This document shows, in pieces, positions 12,101-26,100 of a stretch of DNA of 64,000 nucleotides. Each line of letters opens with the position of its first letter. The first letter of the stretch is position 1. Below the pieces are notes generated by a model, which saw only the letters and a program-made list of their open reading frames with translations, did not search any database and was not told the DNA's origin. The stretch covers positions 29,787,790 to 29,851,789 of the forward strand of contig RSEF01000006.1 of assembly GCA_003993805.1 (NCBI GenBank), in the 5' to 3' direction. The position numbers were made by a program, and so were the translations under genes. This DNA comes from Himantopus leucocephalus. Lineage: Eukaryota > Chordata > Aves > Charadriiformes > Recurvirostridae.

Positions 12101-14093
12101 GTTTTGGTTTGTTTTTTTGTTGGTTTTTTTTTTTTTTTTTTAATGTTGCCATCTCTGCAATGGGTTTATAATGCACTTAAGCACTGCCTAGGCCTTTTGT
12201 ACAGTATATTTGATTTAAATACCTATAAAATACATTCGTATTGCTGGATACAATGGTTCCCTGCATTATAAATCAGGACTATTACCCCATTTTTCTCATA
12301 TAACAGGCCTCATCAGTTCTGGGGAGATCGTATTTCTTTAGAAATGAATTGCCCAAAGCTAGAAATAGTTTGTTGCTGCTCGAGGTTATTTGGCCAGCTG
12401 TGCTAAAATAGCTCTCCACAAGTTTGCCCTCCGTAAGGAAGTGGAGTTCACAGCCCATAGGAGAGGAGGGCAGAGCAGGGGGTCCCCCCGCACCCCCAGC
12501 TCTCGGGCGGGGAGAGGGATTGGCCTCAAAGGCTTTGAGGACCCTTCTCAAGCAGGAGAGCTGGAGCTCAGCCTTTGGCCTCAGCATGTGGTTTCTGGAC
12601 ACTCTGTAGGCTGCCCTTCCTCTCAGGGTGGTCATGCTACGTGCTTGGGTAGAGGGTCTCCCACCCTGAGGGTGAAGCGTGTCCATCAGCTGCCTGCAGA
12701 AGGCTGTTTCTCCAGAAGAGCACAGCATGAGCAGAAGAAAAACCCAGGGCGTTGCTCCCTGAAATCTTAAATTCCTCCTCATTTGTGGTGATTTACTTTT
12801 TACGTAAGACGCTCTGAATGCTGGTAGAACATATGTCGGCTTCTTTTCCTCTTTCTTGCTTGCAGGGCCTAGCTGCAGTACAGCCAGCCCACACTCCTCT
12901 GGTGCAACTGCTTAGCTACAGTTTGCACAGTAACAGCCTCAGCATTTAAAACAAATATGCTCAGCTAATGCCAGAAGCCAGCAGCATTAAAGACACGAGC
13001 CTAGGGAAGAAATTCCTGGCTGTCATTGACCTGTGCCTCATTGCTCATCTGTGTCTCAGAGCTTTACATCTTTCTCTGTGTAGACACAGATTTGTCCTCT
13101 TTGAACCTCACGTCATGGCTGCCAAACCCATGCGAATGTTGCCATGTGTGGCGAGTTTCATCAGACAGGTGCTAATCACCACCTCTGTCACAGGAAGACT
13201 CTGTCATCGCTGCGGGTTTATAACAAGTCAACACCCATGGCGTACTTTGCTACCCACAGCTGTTACAGCTTCTCCGAGTGGTTTTTGTTGAGGGGTGATA
13301 CCATCACCTTTGCTTTTGCTCTAGGAGAGCAGCATGGCCAACTTTGCAGATGTGACCCAAGGTTTTTATTTCCCCTCTTGTTGCCGCTCGTGTTTCACCA
13401 TCAACTTGCCAGCCCATCTATCCTCAGCTGGCCTGCATGTCTCCAGCATAGTACCCCCCCAGAAAGCATCCTGCCCAGTCAGATGATATATTTGAAGGAC
13501 AGATGAAAAGAACTAGCCAGCATAGACAAACCTCAATCAGAAAAAGTTGTGTGTCTTTCATGAGGATGCTGTTTTGCATGTTGCTGTATTTTTTAATTAT
13601 TGTAATGAGGTGTGATTGTCTATTGGTTACCCACAATACTTCTTGGGGACTCTCCCCCGGTAACTCTTGTCAACACTTGTTAATCTGACAAAAGGCTACA
13701 AATTAAGCTCTGTTAATTTAATGTTTTCTCACCGAGATCTAAATACCGAAAGAGGCCCAAAGCGCAACTGAAGTCCTTTGATTCACTGTACTTTATTTTG
13801 GTATAAATTTACATTCATTATTGTTTTCCTTTGGATGTGTAGCCCTCAATTAGTGTGATGGCTCCATTAAAGCAAGCGAGACTTCGCCTTTAATTATTAC
13901 AACAAAACACCTAGTTTCAGCTTGGGGAGAGGGTCTCTATTGACATAAGCAGAGGTTATAAAATTTAATTAGCCATTCCTATCAGATTTATGGCATTCAA
14001 ATTGTTCTGTGTTTCTTTCCTTTGATCCTTGCTGTACAATCCCCAAGATTTTTGTTCTGATCAAATGAGAATAAAGCTTACTGTGCAGAGAGA

Positions 14094-14132
<39 letters not shown>

Positions 14133-17100
14133 AACCTTTTTTCTTTCTCTCATTCTCTCTTTCCCTTCTTTTTTGCCAGGCAAGGTCAGCCAGTGTACCC
14201 AATCACGACAGGGGGTTTCCGCCACCCTTACCCAACAGCTCTGACCGTCAATGCTTCCATGTCAAGGTGAGTTTAAATGCTGAGGTCCTGAATCAAGAGC
14301 AAATGTAACTCCTCCTGCGGCCCTCTTTAGAGGAGGGCATTTCATCTATGAAGCGTATTTCTGAAAGCACTTCAGTTAAACAGTCACCCTTAGTTGTCCA
14401 GTGGGGCGGAGGAGGATAGGACTAGGGGTACCTTCCCATTTGAGAAGAAAAAGGTGTCCTCGTGCTGTCATTGGGCTTTAAGAATTTGTTTTGGAGAGAG
14501 ACGTGGAGGAGTGGGAAGTCTTCTTTAAAAGCCAAACTAATTGAAAAAGCTGGGAGAATGTGATGTTGAAAAAGCAAGAAGGAGAAGTCATGACACCTTT
14601 TGCTTTCTCGGTGGCTGTCACCCGGAGCAGCGGTCTGTGTGCAAGAGGGGAAGCTCGGGAGGGAGGAGGGCTGCTCTTCAAGCAGAGTTGGGAGGAAGGT
14701 TATTGCACTATGTTTTCCCCTACCAAAGCTCCAAACACTGATAGTCAACATAAAAGGGCCTGCCTGACCCTCTAAAGCTTTAGAAGTATATATTTCTCCC
14801 CCTCCCTACCTCCAATTAATTCCATCTAATTTTCCAGGGGCTGCTAGTTTTATTTACAAACTGGTTGGCAGCACTATGTTTAAGTAATCGCTAATTGCTC
14901 CTAATGATAGTTTTATTTTCTGTTCATCTGATTTTCAGTCTGGTTAATTAAATCGGTGGAGGTTTAGACTTTCCTGATGGGCTGAAACAGCTAATCCATT
15001 TTGATGATGGCACATAATTAAATTAGCATGCATTACATAGCAAAGTTCCACGTCTCTTCCCTGCTTTGTCCCTTCCTCTCCCTCTCTGCAGTTTAATATG
15101 TGAAGGTTGGTGTATAGAGGATTGAAGGAGGAAAGGTCGGGGGCGGGGGTTGGAGCACACCTCACTGAGAAACGGAAACCTGTAACTAGAGCTCGTGAGT
15201 GAAAGGGTCGGGAAATTCGTGTGTTGTGTGCTTTAGATAAGTAGAGTAAAAGCAAAAATTAAAATTTGCCTGTGTTGCTCCAGCAAATAGAGAGGCAACT
15301 GGAAAATCAACTTTTTGAAAAAAATTAATAGACCCAGCACGAGGGAGAAAAAATCCTGGGTTGGGGAGAGCACTGCAAATTTAAACAATGGTTCCCTCCC
15401 TCCATTTAATCTTTTTTAATACCTATAAAAGACTTGCAGGCATGGTGTGAGGCAAAGTAGAGCTTGATTTAGTTTAATTATTATTAGAGAGGCTAGTCAT
15501 TTGAGGGAGGGGGGAGATGTGGGAGGGGGGAGGCTATATTCCCAAGATAGGCTTTATGAAAGGTATCTAGTTAAAAAGAGTACACAGCAAATTAAATACA
15601 TTATTGTGGTAATGGGACGACAGAAGTAGAGGTCTATTATACTTATGGCAGTTATAGGAAATGTAGGCTCCTTGCCCTGTTCTAGCACATCCTTTGATAT
15701 TCATTCCATTCAGCAGCAGGGCCAGGACTTCTCAGAATTAAGTGATGGGTCATTATACTTTAAACACCATGGAGAAGCCTAGATTGGCAATTAAACAGCA
15801 CTTGCTGACACTCGCTTGTGCCACCCTGTGACCCCCTTTAGATTGAGTTGTTGGAGCTCGGGGCCCTCAGCCTGCTAAATTGGTAGCAGGCACTTCTCCT
15901 GACGAGGGCTGGCTCTGAAATCCGCCGGCTTCAAAGGGAGCAAGATCATGTATAAACCATAATGTGGGTGCACCGTGGCTCAAAAAATAAGGCAGGAATA
16001 GATGAAATGTTACAAGTGCAAGGGGAAAATGAGAGAATAATGACAAATCTAATGCAACTCAAAGCAGAATTGTTGCACAGAAAAATGCATCCCACTGCTT
16101 GTGCATAAAATCAAGGCAGGCAGATGACATCCAGTTAACAGAAACATGTCAACAGTGAAGTAAAGTGAGAGTGAGTAAGAGAGAAGCCCCTGAGACAGCC
16201 AGGAACAAAAAATTAGTTGTCCTTAACAAGTTAAGACTCATCATTATATTCTGGCTTGGAGCCATAAAAGGAGACAGTGGTGTATAATGAGCTGCTTAGA
16301 ATTTTTAGGGTGTTTATTGCAATTCATGGAATACTTGTCTAGAGAAAAAAATATGGGGGAATGTCTTAGGCAAAGGTGAGGGGTGTGCATGTACGCAAAC
16401 AGCCTTTCTTTTTCTCTCTGACACGCGCCCGTACGCGCACACATGCTCAGACACACGCACAGACTGATGAATAGATTTAAGATGTTTATCCTTTGTTTCA
16501 GCCCAGAAACTTCTCTCCTGGTTTCCCATACACGGGAACACCCTCTGGGCAGACTGCGCTCTGATACATGCATGGTTCGACGCATGTTTTCTCATGCCCA
16601 CCGTATCAGCTGGAGTGCCTGCGCTCAGCCGTGGGACAGCCCCCGAGTAGCCAGCGTTGTTGGGAGACGGGGCTGGCGTGCCCGGGGATGCCCACGCTTG
16701 CCTGCAGACACATTGCCATTCGTGGCTAGTCTCTGGGCAACAGCCCCGCAGAGCCCTGGTACAAGCCTCAGGGTTGCTGTCTTAGCTCTGCTTAAATCTT
16801 GAAGTCCTCCATCCCCCAAGACCATGTGCACGTTTTTCCAGAGCCTTCCTTTAAAAGCGGTTCCCATCTTTGCCTGCATTATGGTATAGACCTTTGGAGC
16901 ATATAATGCTTCCCAACCCTGAATATTCCCTAAGCTTAGTCATTACAGTTCATTAGTTAGAGTGTGCTTATGAATAGTTTATAAAAGGTTAATGGGTGAC
17001 TAATAGTGATTTTCATAAATGGTTTAGACTATTAAGATAGTGTCTTCAGGTTGTTTTAACCATTTGCAACTCTTTTCTCTGCTTGTAGCATCGCCCCACT

Positions 17101-20100
17101 CCCTTCATGTGCATGCAACATGCTTATAACATCTCTTGGTCCTTCATTACCCCTCTGTAATATGCTCTTAATGTAAATTGAGACAGGGTTAACTGACTGA
17201 TGGGCAAACAGTGGACCCACTATGAAAAAACAACTGCTGTGAGAGGAAATCAGGAAATAATTTAACAGAATTATACCAGACAAACACTGCACAGCAGTTA
17301 AGTGGTGGCAGTGGAAAATACCTTCTGTAATTGAAATTTCAGGGGAAATTCACTTTTGCTGAATGTAATTACTGAAGTTGGAGTGTAGCCAGGAACTTAA
17401 AAATTAACACTCTCCCCCTACTCGTGTTGCCATGTGAGTGGATGTCTACATGGAAGTAAGTAGGCACTTGGGTTGGGCCAAACCCCCAGCCAGCCCACTG
17501 AAGTCCATGGGACTGTGCAAGTGACTTTGGGTTCTGGAGCATGTTTTTTATAGCTCCAACCATAGGAAGGGGTGTGTAAGTCCATTAGGTAGCCTTGTGT
17601 CTTGGAGGGAGAGAGATTCAGTGTGAAATAAGGAATGGTCATTGGTAATGAACACACAACTTCCTCAGAGAAACTGCCACCCCGGAAATAACTACTGAGC
17701 TGCAGCTGCCTGTTCCTGAAGGTTGCTGTGTCTCTGAAGTTTAGAGCTCAGTGGGTAAAATCTCAGTCCAGCCAAAGTCAGTGGAGGCTTTGCCATCCTC
17801 CAGGCTTTCACACAACACGTGTACGTAGGCTTCTCATCCTCCGCTGCCCTTCCTCCTCATCTAGTCACTCTAAGATGTGCAAATACTTACTCTCTTTCTC
17901 CTAAATGGTAATTGGGAAAACATTTTTCCCATAATTAGGGGGGAAAGTTACATATTTTGCAGATTTTCTTCACCCTCCTCAATTTTTTATTAGCTGGAGG
18001 TACTTAAATCTTCATCAAAAATAAACGAGTAAAATTACCCCGTATCTTTTGTTGAATTGTTTCCTTTGAACATCCTGACCAGACAGCAATCCACCATGTA
18101 GGCGGAGTTCATTTTGCAGTATGTTTCAATTTTTGACCAGATCCTCATTTGAGAAGCCGCTCTATGACCCAGTTACCATCGCCATATCATGGAGTCCTCT
18201 TCAGAAGCTTAACAAGGACCATGTTTTGTCCCTATTAACTCCAGCTGTAATCAGTCTTTTGTGATATTTGGAAGCCCTTCTCCAGTGATGAGTCTAATCT
18301 TATTCAGGTCCACTCTCATACTTTCTGTCCTTGTGCTACCGCTGCACTCAGCTCTTCTTCCTTGCTGGTATGTGCCCACTGCCCTTCCCACTGTGTCCTC
18401 ATGTCAGACAAACTCAGCTCTTCCTGCCTGCTCTCTGAAGGTAGGCTTTTCGTCTCCGTCTTCATCCTTCATCGTCCCGTTGTCACTGGCTCTCGTTCCC
18501 GTTTGAACCCTAGCTAGCCCCAGTAGCGTAGACCTCTCTTGAACGCTGGGTCTTGCCTAGGACAGACAGTCGTTCGATAGGATGCGTGTCAACTTTTTAT
18601 CACTGCTTATACCACTTTCAGTGAGGTCAGGGTTTTGCCATGGATTTTATTTTCACCCATGTTCGTAAGTTGTGTTTTCAAAGAAAGCTCATACTGTCAG
18701 TTTTTATTGTTTGCGTTGTACTATGGCTGAAGGCCCCAGGCACTGTGTGAACAAACTTCAAGTATGTCCAATCAAAATACATGCACACACAAAAATAGAG
18801 GGGGAGGAGCAGAATAAAATGATACAAAGGCCCAGTTTGTGTCTTGCTGATGGTGCAGCGATTCTGTGGTGCAGCGATTCTGTGGCATAAGTGGAACCAG
18901 GACTTCAGTCTCCTTGCAGCCTCGCCATTGTTTTCGCTTCTGAGTACCATGCACCAAAGCATTTCCCCAAATGTGCATTTCTTTCCCAGCTGCTTTTGTC
19001 AGAGAGCGGGGAAGGCATTTTGACAATCCAATGGAGATTTGTGTCCACGGGTCTTTAGCAGAAGTAGAAATACGTGGAGGAATGACCATTTTGCTGCCCA
19101 TTCTCCTCTTCCCCTGCCATCACACCCTCCTCCTTTCCTGGTCTTCGCGGCTTTGGGAGGAGCTGCAGTTCTCCACAGTTTGAACAATTTCACATTCTGC
19201 CTGTCAGTCCCTGCTCTTCCCACCACTGCCTTCAAAGACAAAATACTTCTGTCTAATGATCCTGAGTACTACCAGCTGATAGACAAAGATCCTCAGAGCT
19301 CGTAGCGGACAGTACCTCTTGTTCATGAAAGTACTACTGTGTCATCTGGTGAATGTAGGGAATGTCTAGGCAGTTGGGGGGGGAGTTAAGCTCAGTAATG
19401 GAATTTATAAGGGAGAAAAATAAAGAAATCCCATTATATTTCTGACACTTGTACATAGTCTAGTTATCCATGGTATATCACCCCATTTTTATATCCTGTT
19501 TGATAGAAAAAAATCATTGTATATTGATGATAGAAGAAATAATTCTTTATCCTATTGCGTGTTCAGTATTCTCGGGGTACTTTATTTGGACAAAACGGGT
19601 TCAAAATCTGGGATGAGAATAGGGATTTGCAGTGATAAAAAATCTTGTTGTTTTCCATAATCACTTTAGCCTTGGATTTTTGGTAAAGTTACTCTGAAGC
19701 AAATTTTTAGGCTAGATTACATTCCCTGGAAACCAGTTGACTTCAGTGGAGGTTTTCTAAGGGAAAGGCAGTCAGTCATAGTGTGCTTTCCTTATTCACT
19801 GCAAAACCTTTCGGAGACTGTTGAGAAACAATGATAAGAAGTCAATCCTGCTTTTCAGAAGTTTGTTCATTTTCCGTTAAAAAGTACAAAGTCTGAACGA
19901 TTATGCCATGTTTGTGATGTGGTCCCGACCGAGCAATTAGATTCACGCAGAAGGATTGCACATCCCTCTGAATCCAGTTGCAGGACCGGGGCCTGTCCAT
20001 GTATATGACCATAAACCATAAAGCTGACAACATTTTTTTCTCTTTAGAAAGGCTAGACTGTTATTTTGCATGAATTTAAGCCTTCCTAGGTTACACTAAT

Positions 20101-23100
20101 GGGTCAAAATTGACTTAATTCCACAATCTTCCCACCTTCTGTTAAAACAATGTGGCTCACAGATTATTAGACACAAATAAATATTTTCTTTTGCTCCATC
20201 AACAAAATGTAGCTAATGAGGCATCTATAAGGATTATCAAAAATGCACCTGGATTGTGTTTGCATTAATATTTTATTTTGCTGTCAATATGCAACAAAAG
20301 ATGTCATCCCAAATTCACAACACGATTCAGAACTACAAAAATTGATTCCTTGGTTGCCACAGATAATTTCTTAGCAAAGAAATGGCCTGGTGGATTTTCT
20401 TGCAGGTAGCTGAAATTCCACTTCCATCCAAGTTCATCCAGTTGAATTTGCCTTTTGTTAAAGATGTTAAAAATCATGATGTCTCATGTCAGTAATGATA
20501 ATGAAGGGGAAGATTGGCTTTAATGACATTAGAAGAGTCATTATGTTTAATTTATTGCTAATTAATGCTGCCAGCTTTCATATGCTTTGTCTAGCTGTCA
20601 TGTGCATGTTATATGCCTTNTGTTATTTGCCTTTTTTTTTTTTTTATGTGTGTACACATCCCTCCCCATTCATTCATTTTTATTCTGACGATTTACACAG
20701 CTTTCTCTCCTCTAGGTTTCCTCCACACATGGTCCCGCCACACCATAGTTTACATACAACTGGAATCCCTCATCCGGCCATAGTCACACCAACAGTCAAA
20801 CAGGAATCTTCCCAGAGCGACGTCGGCTCACTCCACAGCTCGTAAGTTGTTGCTTCCCATGTTTTATTATTAGGACACCCAAAGCATCACCTGTGCATGT
20901 GTGGCTTTTAAAAAGGCTTGGATTTGTAGGAATGTTTTTGCTGTAAAATATTTTTTTAAATTGCTTTTTCTCTTCTGTTCTAATTGATTTGAACATGGTT
21001 TAACTACCAAAGTGTGTCAAAATAATGGTAACAGTCTTCCAAGAGTCATTCTGTGACGGAGACAAGTAGTTATTCATTTCACCCATTTTAACAAGGAAGT
21101 GGAATTTTCTTGATCAAGATTCAGGCTCCTTGACTGGTTTCCCTGCTACTCAGTGCCTGATTTGAAGCTGTGAGATACCGGATACGCAACAGGAGACAAT
21201 AAATCAGAACGTAAATGGCTTGTTCAGAGCTGCAGAGAGAGCTGGTGTCCAGTCTAGGTTTGAACCGAGGAGAGCCCTGGTCTACTTCTGCTTCTGGTGC
21301 TTCTTGCCTTTTGTTTCTCGAGTGAAGCAGAAAGACAGCATTTCAGTTCCCAGTGACGATGGGGTGTAGTTATTTCCTCTACTGTCATGTTCATAAGCCC
21401 TCCCCATGAACCCATTTTCCTGAGTGCCAATGTCCTTCCGAGGTCCTTCTGGGGGCTGAGAGGGTACTGGGTGATATTGCACAAGTATGAGATAGGTTTC
21501 CTTATAATGCTCTTAAAACTGTTGTCATACAGCAGCCTGGGCAAAGGCCCTAGAGAACCTTCTGGGCCTCTTTCTAGAGACCAATTTCTGAGGATTAATA
21601 CTAGAGGGATTGAGGGGCTTAATTTAATAAATTCACGAGAGTTATCACTGTGAGGTTTATGTCTGTTGTATCTTTACCCTTCAGAAAACATCAGGACTCC
21701 AAAAAAGAAGAAGAGAAAAAGAAGCCACACATAAAGAAACCTCTTAATGCATTTATGTTGTATATGAAGGAAATGAGAGCAAAAGTTGTAGCAGAATGCA
21801 CATTGAAAGAGAGCGCAGCCATCAACCAAATCCTCGGTCGAAGGGTAGGTAACGAGGGAGAAGCACAAGCAGGGACTGAAACTCGGTAGGATTCACACCT
21901 TCTGAATCACTGTGTTTTCCTGATACTTTGATAGGGGGTAGGGAAGTTACTAACCAACGGCCTCGGTTTGGTTCTTGGTTGTCACAGACACTTTGTGCCA
22001 GTGGGGTCATTGATGGGGAAGAGGGGGAGTTAATTAATAGCAGTGTTATGTCCATGACCCGTAGATAGAAAAATCTCAGATTCTTATTTTGTCCTAAAAC
22101 AGGCAGAAAAGTAAATTGGGAAGGATAAACCCTTTGTGTACAGTACCAGTATCAGCACCTGTGAGAGCCGGGAGAGGAGAGGGGGCGCCTGAGGGAAAAG
22201 GAGGGGGAGACCTTCTGTAAACCTGTAACTGAGATCTGGCTCAGGACAAGTGGTTCAGCTTCTGGACCCTCTCCCCTGCTCTTTCTTTAGTTTTCTTAAT
22301 TCTCCTATCTCATTGGGAGACAAAGGGGCTGAGTGAACGTAATTTATAAGTTGTGACTCAGTTGAGTTTGCTGGAGTTGTAATCTGGAGTTATAAATAAA
22401 ATATGAATGGCAGCATGCCAGGTCATCTGTTTTTATCTCTTTTTTTTTTATGAAAATCAACTCTCGATGTATTTATATATAAATAATATACTCTGCTGTT
22501 AACGCACTTAAAAAAAAAACCCCAACACTTGTGCTTTTCATTTTGTCTTTGTCTCTTTTCTTTACCTCAGTGGCACGCGTTATCCAGAGAAGAACAAGCG
22601 AAATACTATGAACTAGCAAGAAAGGAACGACAGCTTCATATGCAGCTGTACCCGGGCTGGTCCGCACGGGATAACTATGTAGGTTCCTATGTAGGTGGAA
22701 ATTTTTTTAGTAGTAGAGCTTGTAGAAATGTATATGTGACCTGCTGAACTACGACCACACATTGCACACAAGCACTACTTGGAAAGCGTGCCTCAGGATC
22801 CCAATCTGGTAACAACAACAGACGCTTCCCTCTGCGATACTAAAACTATTGGGGATAATTCCCAGCCCTCCACTTGGAAGAGGTTTTCTGGCTGGGACTA
22901 GTAAAAGGTTAGAATTGGGGCATGACAGTAGAGCTCTGTGAAGAAACTCTTGCCTTCACTTTTACCAGCATCTGGAAATGCTGTTTGGCTTGCTGGTCAT
23001 TTTAAATTTTATTTTTTAATCCAAATTAAAAATTCCTCTAGTATGGCTCCTCTCCTTTCCACCAAAAAGATGAATAATTAGTGTCTTGTGCTTATCTGTG

Positions 23101-26100
23101 TGAGAGTATAGTGGAAAGTGGAAGAATGACTTTTCCTAGCTTCAGAGAAGGACTGGCAAAACCAAAAGCGTGACTTGTTTGAAAGTCTTACTCTCAAGTG
23201 GGGTTAAATGAATTATTCCACGCTCTACTGTTGTGTATTTCAGTTACGTTTTGCTTTTTCATGGCCATGTTATCTTTTTTTCCCTCCCCTCCTCATTTTT
23301 TAAGAAGTGTTTTGGAGTTTATGATCAATTAATGGAGTTTTTTAAGATTGATTTTGCCCCTCCGCCTTTCAGAAAGCCTGTTTTGTAGCTAAACGTGGTA
23401 GAATCTTCTGTCTGTTAAAAACATAAGACCAGCATTGTAACCACTTACTAGTAGTATATAACTCCTCCTTCCACGAAGGGTAAGCGATGCATCTGGTAGT
23501 AAGTGTTTGCAAGCCTAAACCCATAAATTCTTGACAGAGTTGTGGATTGGTGGGAGCTCTAAACCCTCTTTAGTAGGATTCTAGCAGCATCGTGATTATT
23601 TTAAAAAATAAATAAATAAAAATCACCTAAAACTTTCAAGGTCTCTAACTCTGGAATAAACACTGCTCCCTACCTTCCAGGTAGACTTTCCTGCAGGTTT
23701 GGGGACAAGCAGCTTTAAGATGGGTGTCAGGACAGTTATGTATAGTGTTACACATTTTGTTTTTGTTGAAGTCTGTCTCTTCCATCATCGTCATCATCAC
23801 TGCCTGTTTTACCATAAATATTCTACTTTGCTGTAAATCACATAAACTGTGTGCTTTGTATGTGGCAGCATTTACCTCTGTGAGAATCTGCTTTTATGTG
23901 TATGGACGGGAAGAAGCCTGTTCGGAGTCTGCAGCGAAGCCTAGAGCAGCAGCAGTTCTCTGTGCTCTTCCACCGTTTCAGCAGTGGAGAATACACATGC
24001 TCACTTATTTAGCAAGATGTACTTAAGGACATTTTTTCAAATCCTGCTTTCTTGATCATCCTTTCTGTCTGTTGGGCTCTGCCTCGCTCCCTCCCTTGGT
24101 TGCTGTTGCAGGTGTAGCTGTGCCTGCTCCTCAGAGGAGACCTTGTTAAGCCCGATGAGGCACTGCTCCTGCTTAAACACACTTTCCCTTTCTTTCCGGC
24201 ATAGTCTGGCCTGAGACTGTCAGACCATAGGCTTGAAGTAGTTCCTCAGCGCTGTGCGGTATCATCTTCTTGGGTGTTCAAAAGGGAGTATAGGCTCGAC
24301 TGAGGTTTCGGGAATGCTCATTCTGCGCAGTGACTGTGCCACCGACAGATGGGCATGTACAAAGCCTTCAGCGTTTAGGACCTTTTACTTTTGTCCTCAC
24401 CGTGTGAGCACTGAGAAACCCTTTCTTCTTGAGCTAAAAAGGACAGGATGAGAAAGCCGGTGCTTTCCCAGCGGCTTGATGCTGTACCCCCAAGTGACCT
24501 TCAGGGGGAACCTTCCTGCCTGAGGAGAGCGCGGTACCTTTGCATCACATGATTGCATCATCTGCAGGATTTATTTATTTCTCCTCTCCTGGTCCATTCA
24601 GAGCTCTCCGAGTTCCCCTCCTCCTTCAGCGTTTCATAGGGTCTGGAGCTCTTCACACATCTAGAAGAGGAGCACGTTTGGGCTGCTTGAAATGGTTAAA
24701 TCATTAGGCAGTTTACATCAGGCATGAGGATGGGGCCAGCTGTAGCCCAGGTCTTCAGAAATAGGAGCAGTACATTCAAGAAACAGCAGCTTTCAGCCTC
24801 CTTTTGCACAAGAGAAGAGGATTTGGGGAATCCCTCATGGCTTATTGGTGTCACAAGGCACATTTTCTCTTCCTGAGATCTAATATAAGATGTTACGCAG
24901 CGCTGAGTGCTGGACTCAGAAGCATGTGAGGGTCTAGTCACCTCGCGTGCCGCTTGTCTAGAAAATTAGTACCAAAGAACTCTTCAGTCCTGTCAAAACC
25001 TATGTTGGTTTGGCTCTGCAGAGGCAGCAGCCAAAACAGTGAGCAAGTATTTACATCCACATTTACTTGCAGCCTAAGAATTTGTATAGTACGATGATGG
25101 AAAATGTTACAGACCATCTGCTCAAATCTTAGGGGGGACAATCTGAGGCAAAGGCAAAACGGTGTCTTCTGCAGAGCACTTGAAAAACTGCTGCCATAAT
25201 TCTTTTCTGAAGTCCATGTATTAATTTAGCTACTTAATCAAATATCTTCTCGTAGCACAGAAATGGAACAAGCAAGCCAGCTGATTCTTCTCCCTTTTTC
25301 CTTTGAAAAGGGTGTAAAAAAAGTTAGTGGGACCTCTGTCAGTTCTTTGTTAGAACAGTTTTCTAAGCTTGTGTTGAAAAGGAACCAGAAATGCTTGGTC
25401 CCTGGCTGACATTCCTGTATATCAGCCATTTTTAACAGATTGCTCCCTAAAGGGGTTACAGTACTTTAATACCTGATTTGAAGAGGGCCAAGGTCACCAA
25501 AGGGCAGGTGACTCCTGACCTTTGTTCAAGCTGGCCCTTGTGTGAAGAAGTTAGAAGGTCTCAAATTGGAATAGCCCTTGAATTCCCAAGTGTATTGCAA
25601 AAGTTAAGCAAATTTGTTACAAGATACAGTCTGTTAATTATGCAAGTGGCCTCCTTGAGATTAAATAAAAATCAGGCTTATTGTCCTGAGGCAATTGTCT
25701 GGTTTCAGTACGTTGTTATAAACCTGGAAAAAAAAATAACTGGCTTTCACAGACTTACTGTCAATCTAGATCGATATAGATGGAGCAGTCTGAGCCTCTT
25801 GTATCTTTATGTGATACGTGGACTTCAAGATACCACATTTTTCCCTGTTTTATTCTCAGGGAGCTTTAGGAGCAATGCTTGTGTATCTTGTCTGCCTGTC
25901 ATGTTAGACTGATGGCTGCTGTAGCAATTGACTCAGAGCAACAACTTTCCATATCCCCCAGAATGACCTCAGAGGTGCGGGAGATGATTTCTCAGGAGCA
26001 TCCAGGCCACAGGATTATGTGCATGTTGTTTTAAAGTCCTTTAAAATTGACGGTGCACGCAGCTTTTTCCATCACCAGAAGGCTCTCGTGAACAAGACTG

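Larger units (their letters stand above)
11390..14179 (+). other. TCF7L2: TCF7L2 intron 7
   Basis: 2.79 kb. It holds a (GT)(GC)(GT) microsatellite at 11455-11494, a T run at about 12124-12141, a GC-richer patch at 12430-12700 that opens chance frames on both strands, a TAAT-rich stretch at 13690-13990, and the T30A9 run before exon 8. Confidence 0.9.
14267..20715 (+). other. TCF7L2: TCF7L2 intron 8
   Basis: 6.45 kb. The first 2 kb are complex, TAAT-rich and enhancer-like (14810-15070, 15400-16330). The middle carries degenerate GAAGTC/GACTTC motifs of an old repeat type (17493, 17772, 19735) and a 16-nt tandem duplication at 18852-18885. The last 600 nt before exon 9 are again AT-rich and non-repetitive. 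Confidence 0.9.

Noticed and set aside
12282..12782. 166-codon minus-strand open frame in intron 7
   Set aside because: Overlaps a GC-rich patch that opens frames on both strands; no domain or splice context.
20842..21684. Alternative splice site giving an SxxSS-type insertion between exons 9 and 10
   Set aside because: No AG upstream of the exon 10 acceptor or GT downstream of the exon 9 donor is placed to add such residues in frame.
22679..22747. Alternative C-terminus from retention of intron 11
   Set aside because: The frame continues only 18 codons past a good donor; retention is possible but nothing marks it as regulated.
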